From Ruminococcaceae bacterium UBA6413 (GTDB lineage: Bacteria > Bacillota > Clostridia > Oscillospirales > Ruminococcaceae): a DNA stretch of 43,092 nt. Below the pieces are notes generated by a model that was given only the letters and a program-made list of their open reading frames with translations, had not been told where the DNA came from and ran no database searches. Numbering within the stretch: position 1 is the stretch's first letter; every line of letters begins with the position of its first letter. The DNA lies in assembly GCA_002437415.1 (NCBI GenBank), contig DJPL01000033.1:1-43092 (forward strand), in the 5' to 3' direction. A program made the position numbers and the translations under genes. This document shows positions 40,745 to 43,092 of this stretch, in pieces.

Positions 40745-41407
40745 ATGAATAAAGAATGGTCGGAGATCAATAAGGAAATGCAGTTACTGCTACGCAAAAA
40801 GGATACATTTGCGGACGGAATTGAGGCGTGTCTGAAGCTCAGAAGTACGCTTTCGGACACGGTAAAGGAGCTGTGCGGAAGGCTTGGTGACGGGCAATAC
40901 AGCCTTATGCCGTACCCGAATGCCAAGGGGTATCACTGCAAGACAATTGCATATTCAATATGGCATATGGCGCGTATCGAGGATATCACTGCACATACGC
41001 TGACAGCTGATGATACGCAGGTTTTGTTTAAAGGTAATCGTTCGGAGGAGATCGGCTCGCCCATAATCACTACCGGAAATGAGCTTGTGGGGGACGAGAT
41101 AGTTACATTCTCAAAAGGGCTGAATATTGCGGGATTACTGCGGTATGCGGGCGATGTCAGGGTAAGCACAGACAAGCTTTTGCGGGATTTGAGCTTTGAC
41201 GATACCAAGCGCAGATTTGACGATGAGGACAGGCGACGCGTTATCGCCTCAAAGTGCGTCAGCGAGGACGAAAGCGCGGTATGGCTTATCGACTACTGGT
41301 GCGGCAAGGACGTTGCAGGGATAATCAGAATGCCGTTTACAAGGCATCTTATAATGCACATCGAAGCCATGATGAGAATAGCAAAGAAAATCGGAATTGA
41401 GATATAA
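40745..41407 (+). CDS. DinB-like metal-binding helical protein
   Basis: I choose ATG 40745 (220 residues), preceded by AGGTGG; the longer frame runs through the terminator. The sequence reads as a DinB/YfiT-type four-helix bundle. IAYSIWHMARIEDITAHTL (about 76-94) carries His, Glu, Asp and His in helix positions, and FTRHLIMHIEAMMRI (about 200-214) carries two further His, giving the expected His triad for a metal. Family members act as thiol-dependent transferases or remain uncharacterised. The substrate is unknown. Confidence 0.75.
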   Translation: MNKEWSEINKEMQLLLRKKDTFADGIEACLKLRSTLSDTVKELCGRLGDGQYSLMPYPNAKGYHCKTIAYSIWHMARIEDITAHTLTADDTQVLFKGNRSEEIGSPIITTGNELVGDEIVTFSKGLNIAGLLRYAGDVRVSTDKLLRDLSFDDTKRRFDDEDRRRVIASKCVSEDESAVWLIDYWCGKDVAGIIRMPFTRHLIMHIEAMMRIAKKIGIEI

Positions 41408-41410
41408 TAA

Positions 41411-41439
41411 CAGCCCGGGCATTCAGAGTGCCCGGGCTG
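41411..41439. terminator. Bidirectional hairpin between convergent genes
   Basis: CAGCCCGGGCA pairs perfectly with TGCCCGGGCTG around a 7-base loop. It lies 3 bases after the DinB-like stop and 9 bases after the DUF2461 stop on the other strand. T-tracts are weak on both sides, but position and strength fit a shared terminator. Confidence 0.65.
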
Positions 41440-41447
41440 AACTGCTG

Positions 41448-42107
41448 TCAATCGGTATTGATCGCGTCGTGGATAAAGCGGCAGATGGGGTAAAGAGAGC
41501 GGAAGCCATCAAGGATAAGCGGCTTTAAATCAGGGGTGAAGACGGTTTCGTCCGTGTATGTAAAGCTTGCCGAACAGCTGATGGATTTGCGGTTGTACCA
41601 GCCGTCAAGCAGGGGAGAAACTTCGCCTTTTTTGCGCTTGTAGAGGTCGCCCTCAAGCGTAAAGAGGTTCTGCTTGTTGTAGGCTCTGACGAGCTTCGAG
41701 AACTTGTCGGGGTCTGCATCTATGGCGTTTCTGAGTTTTTGCATAGCGCCTGCGGAGGCGCTCCACATACCCATTCCGTAGCCCCAGCCCTCGCACGAAA
41801 GCTCAAAGTAGAATGCGGGTGCTATCCACCAGTCCTGCCGCGTTTCCTTGAACGTAAACCAATAATTGTCACGGTAAGGGCAGGCGTGGGGGAAGCGAGC
41901 GTCCTTTACGAGCCTCGACACTGAGCTTACCGTATCGTAGCCTATTTCGCTGTAAAAATCGCAGAAAAGCTCTTCACAGAGCGCTTTCATGGGGGCGGCA
42001 AGGTACTGTCTGTATTCTTCCTTGTGTTGTTCATACCATGGTTTATTATTGTTGAGCCGTATACCCCACAGGAAGTCTACGGCGTTTTTTGTAAATCCGT
42101 CAAACAT
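41448..42107 (-). CDS. DUF2461 family protein
   Basis: I choose ATG 42107 (219 residues), as GAAAGGACG lies just upstream; the longer frame overlaps the promoter. It begins FDGFTKNAVDFLWGIRLNNNKPWYEQHKEEYRQYLAAPM, typical for the DUF2461 family, with KDARFPHACPYRDNYWFTF in the middle and FELSCEGWGYGMGMW. The family is widespread and its function is not established. No signal peptide or membrane segment is present. It is a single-gene unit with its own promoter. Confidence 0.88.
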   Translation of the reverse strand: MFDGFTKNAVDFLWGIRLNNNKPWYEQHKEEYRQYLAAPMKALCEELFCDFYSEIGYDTVSSVSRLVKDARFPHACPYRDNYWFTFKETRQDWWIAPAFYFELSCEGWGYGMGMWSASAGAMQKLRNAIDADPDKFSKLVRAYNKQNLFTLEGDLYKRKKGEVSPLLDGWYNRKSISCSASFTYTDETVFTPDLKPLILDGFRSLYPICRFIHDAINTD

Positions 42108-42139
42108 TTTTATCGTCCTTTCGTGATGTTTCAACGTAT

Positions 42140-42168
42140 ATTTTACACTGTTCCGAGGCAAAATGCAA
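42140..42168 (-). promoter_or_regulatory. Sigma-A promoter of the DUF2461 gene
   Basis: On the minus strand TTGCAT and TAAAAT are separated by exactly 17 bases, 33 bases before the ATG at 42107. Confidence 0.7.
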
Positions 42169-42249
42169 GTGGGAATAAACGGACAATGTGTGCATACAAT
42201 ATTATATGAAATGCCAACAAACGGCTCTATAAAGCGAAAGGGTGATAGT

Positions 42250-42726
42250 GTGAAGCGTCATAACAAATGGCTGGATCTTATACTGTATATACTGTCGGCG
42301 GAGGTTATCGGAATGTCGTCGGGACTGCTTGCGGGGAGCTTCACGGAGTTTTTCGAGAAGTACGATCAGCCGCCGTTACAGCCGCCTGCATGGGTGTTCC
42401 CGATAGTGTGGATAATACTGTATGCGGTGATGGGTATATCGGCGCACATTATTCATTACAGTGACGCGGCGGTAAGTGTGAAGCGTAAGCTTCTGACGGT
42501 TTACTGGGCTCAGCTGATAGTGAATTTTCTGTGGAGCATAATATTTGTGCGGTTTGAGCTGTTGTGGCTCGCGGCGGCGGATATAGCTCTTCTGCTCATT
42601 CTGATAGGAATTATGATACTCGGCTTCGGCAAAGTCAAGCATATCGCAGGGAATATAAATATACCGTATTTTCTGTGGGTAGCGTTTGCAACGTATCTTA
42701 ATATCGCTACTATCTTTGTAAACTGA
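42250..42726 (+). CDS. tspO: TspO/MBR family protein
   Basis: I choose GTG 42250 (158 residues), as AAAGGG lies 7 bases upstream. This gives the usual family length of about 155-160. Five membrane segments are visible: ILYILSAEVIGMSSGLLAG, PPAWVFPIVWIILYAVMGISAHI, LTVYWAQLIVNFLWSIIFV, LLWLAAADIALLLILIGIMIL and PYFLWVAFATYLNIATIFV. QPPAWVFPIVWIILY and FLWSIIFV are the diagnostic patterns, and the final WVAFATYLNI matches the Trp-x-x-(F/Y)-A-x-x-L-N signature. TspO proteins bind tetrapyrroles and act in stress or porphyrin handling. The ligand here is not shown. Confidence 0.93.
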   Translation: MKRHNKWLDLILYILSAEVIGMSSGLLAGSFTEFFEKYDQPPLQPPAWVFPIVWIILYAVMGISAHIIHYSDAAVSVKRKLLTVYWAQLIVNFLWSIIFVRFELLWLAAADIALLLILIGIMILGFGKVKHIAGNINIPYFLWVAFATYLNIATIFVN

Positions 42727-42776
42727 CGGTGGTTTACAGCAGGCGAAAATCAAAATTAAAACAGAAATACAGTAAG

Positions 42777-42807
42777 TGTACCACCGGTATGTACAGTGGT
42801 ACATTTT
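42777..42807 (+). terminator. Terminator after tspO
   Basis: TGTACCAC pairs perfectly with GTGGTACA around an 11-base loop, followed by TTTT. It lies 51 bases after the tspO stop. Confidence 0.7.
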
Positions 42808-42874
42808 GCTGTGCATAAAAGGGAATAACTGTAAAACTATAATATCACAAAAAGATTGAACGCGTGTGATACTG

Positions 42875-42926
42875 TTAAGTAAACAAGCACAATATTTAAT
42901 CTGAATTAAGTAGCAATATTTAAGTA
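42875..42926. repeat. AT-rich direct repeats upstream of the last promoter
   Basis: TTAAGTA occurs at 42875, 42906 and 42920, and CAATATTTAA at 42890 and 42914 (24 bases apart). They lie 58-109 bases upstream of the -35 box at 42984 and could be regulator or UP-element-like sites. The high AT content makes chance matches possible. Confidence 0.35.
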
Positions 42927-42983
42927 ATTTAATTGCGGCGACTGATGAAAATTATTCAGATATAGAATAATGTCAAACTGTTC

Positions 42984-43012
42984 TTGACAAAAATCAGTAA
43001 GGGTGATATACT
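42984..43012 (+). promoter_or_regulatory. Strong extended -10 sigma-A promoter
   Basis: TTGACA and TATACT are separated by 17 bases, and TGA directly before the -10 box gives an extended -10 element. It drives the gene that starts at 43065. Confidence 0.85.
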
Positions 43013-43064
43013 TATGCTATTAAAAGCATAAAGTTAAAGCTGATGAAATGTAAAGGTGAGAGAT

Positions 43065-43092
43065 ATGTGTAAGGCAGTAAATACCAATTTAT
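43065..43092 (+). CDS. Start of a further gene, cut by the window end
   Basis: AAAGGTGAG lies 3-11 bases before ATG 43065, and nine codons are visible (MCKAVNTNL). With the strong promoter upstream this is a convincing gene start, but nothing can be said about its product. Confidence 0.6.

Larger units (their letters stand above)
42727..43064. other. Intergenic region after tspO
   Basis: These 338 bases hold a terminator (42777-42807), an AT-rich stretch with repeated TTAAGTA and CAATATTTAA sequences (42875-42926), a strong promoter (42984-43012) and the leader of the next gene. No further ORF with a ribosome binding site was found. Confidence 0.6.

Noticed and set aside
1..43092. Defence system, prophage or integrative element
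   Set aside because: No integrase, restriction, toxin-antitoxin, CRISPR-associated, phage structural or conjugation gene was recognised on either strand. The accessory content is limited to the repeat element and single genes.

Overview
The window is chromosomal DNA from a low-to-mid GC Gram-positive bacterium. The best fit is a gut or rumen member of the Clostridia in the Ruminococcus / [Eubacterium] siraeum neighbourhood. The reasons are AGGAGG-type ribosome binding sites with frequent TTG and GTG starts, sigma-A promoters (several are TTGACA or TTGnnn, 17 bp, TATAAT), a Gram-positive PolC polymerase, the Firmicutes pyrH-frr-uppS-cdsA-dxr-rseP-polC gene order, a GH5_4-like endoglucanase and a GH130 mannosylglucose phosphorylase. 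The species is inferred, not proven. No rRNA, tRNA, CRISPR array, prophage or transposase gene was seen.

Layout. 1-2300: the 3' part of a Thr-rich SH3-like surface protein, then an ECF sigma / anti-sigma pair on the minus strand with a candidate autoregulated promoter. 2400-5980: a minus-strand envelope group (small SH3-like membrane protein, transglutaminase-like protein, NodB deacetylase lipoprotein, cyclophilin) behind one strong promoter. 6127-18724: homoserine dehydrogenase followed by a housekeeping run (pyrH, frr, uppS, cdsA, dxr, rseP, ispG, polC), with only one hairpin inside it. It covers nucleotide, isoprenoid, lipid-carrier and phospholipid synthesis plus replication. PolC carries a visible tandem duplication of its OB domain.

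18725-24266: a hairpin-rich spacer, then a Pro-tRNA deacylase-like protein, an ATC hydrolase-like protein, a cupin, TmcAL, and a pair that I read as MurL (PP-loop glycopeptidyl-glutamate epimerase) plus a MurD-type ligase. This pair would be an alternative way of placing D-glutamate in peptidoglycan. 24326-34328: an almost complete histidine pathway (hisZ, G, D, C, B, H, A, F, then I and E from a second promoter). It is interrupted by a zinc-ribbon microprotein and a six-helix membrane protein, and is followed 9 bases after hisE by a GH5 endoglucanase lipoprotein. No histidinol-phosphate phosphatase is present.

34335-34638 is a roughly 300-bp non-coding element with imperfect terminal inverted repeats and three strong internal hairpins, resembling a MITE. 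34651-41407 holds a stand-alone Smr-domain protein, an SDR oxidoreductase, RNase R, MscL, a four-helix membrane protein, a GH130 phosphorylase and a DinB-like protein. 41448-43092 holds a DUF2461 protein, a TspO/MBR protein and the promoter plus first nine codons of a further gene.

The observations most worth following are the MurL/MurD2-like pair, the MITE-like element, the PolC OB duplication, the passengers in the histidine operon, and the cluster of tight hairpins after polC. All family names come from reading motifs by eye; no database search was run.
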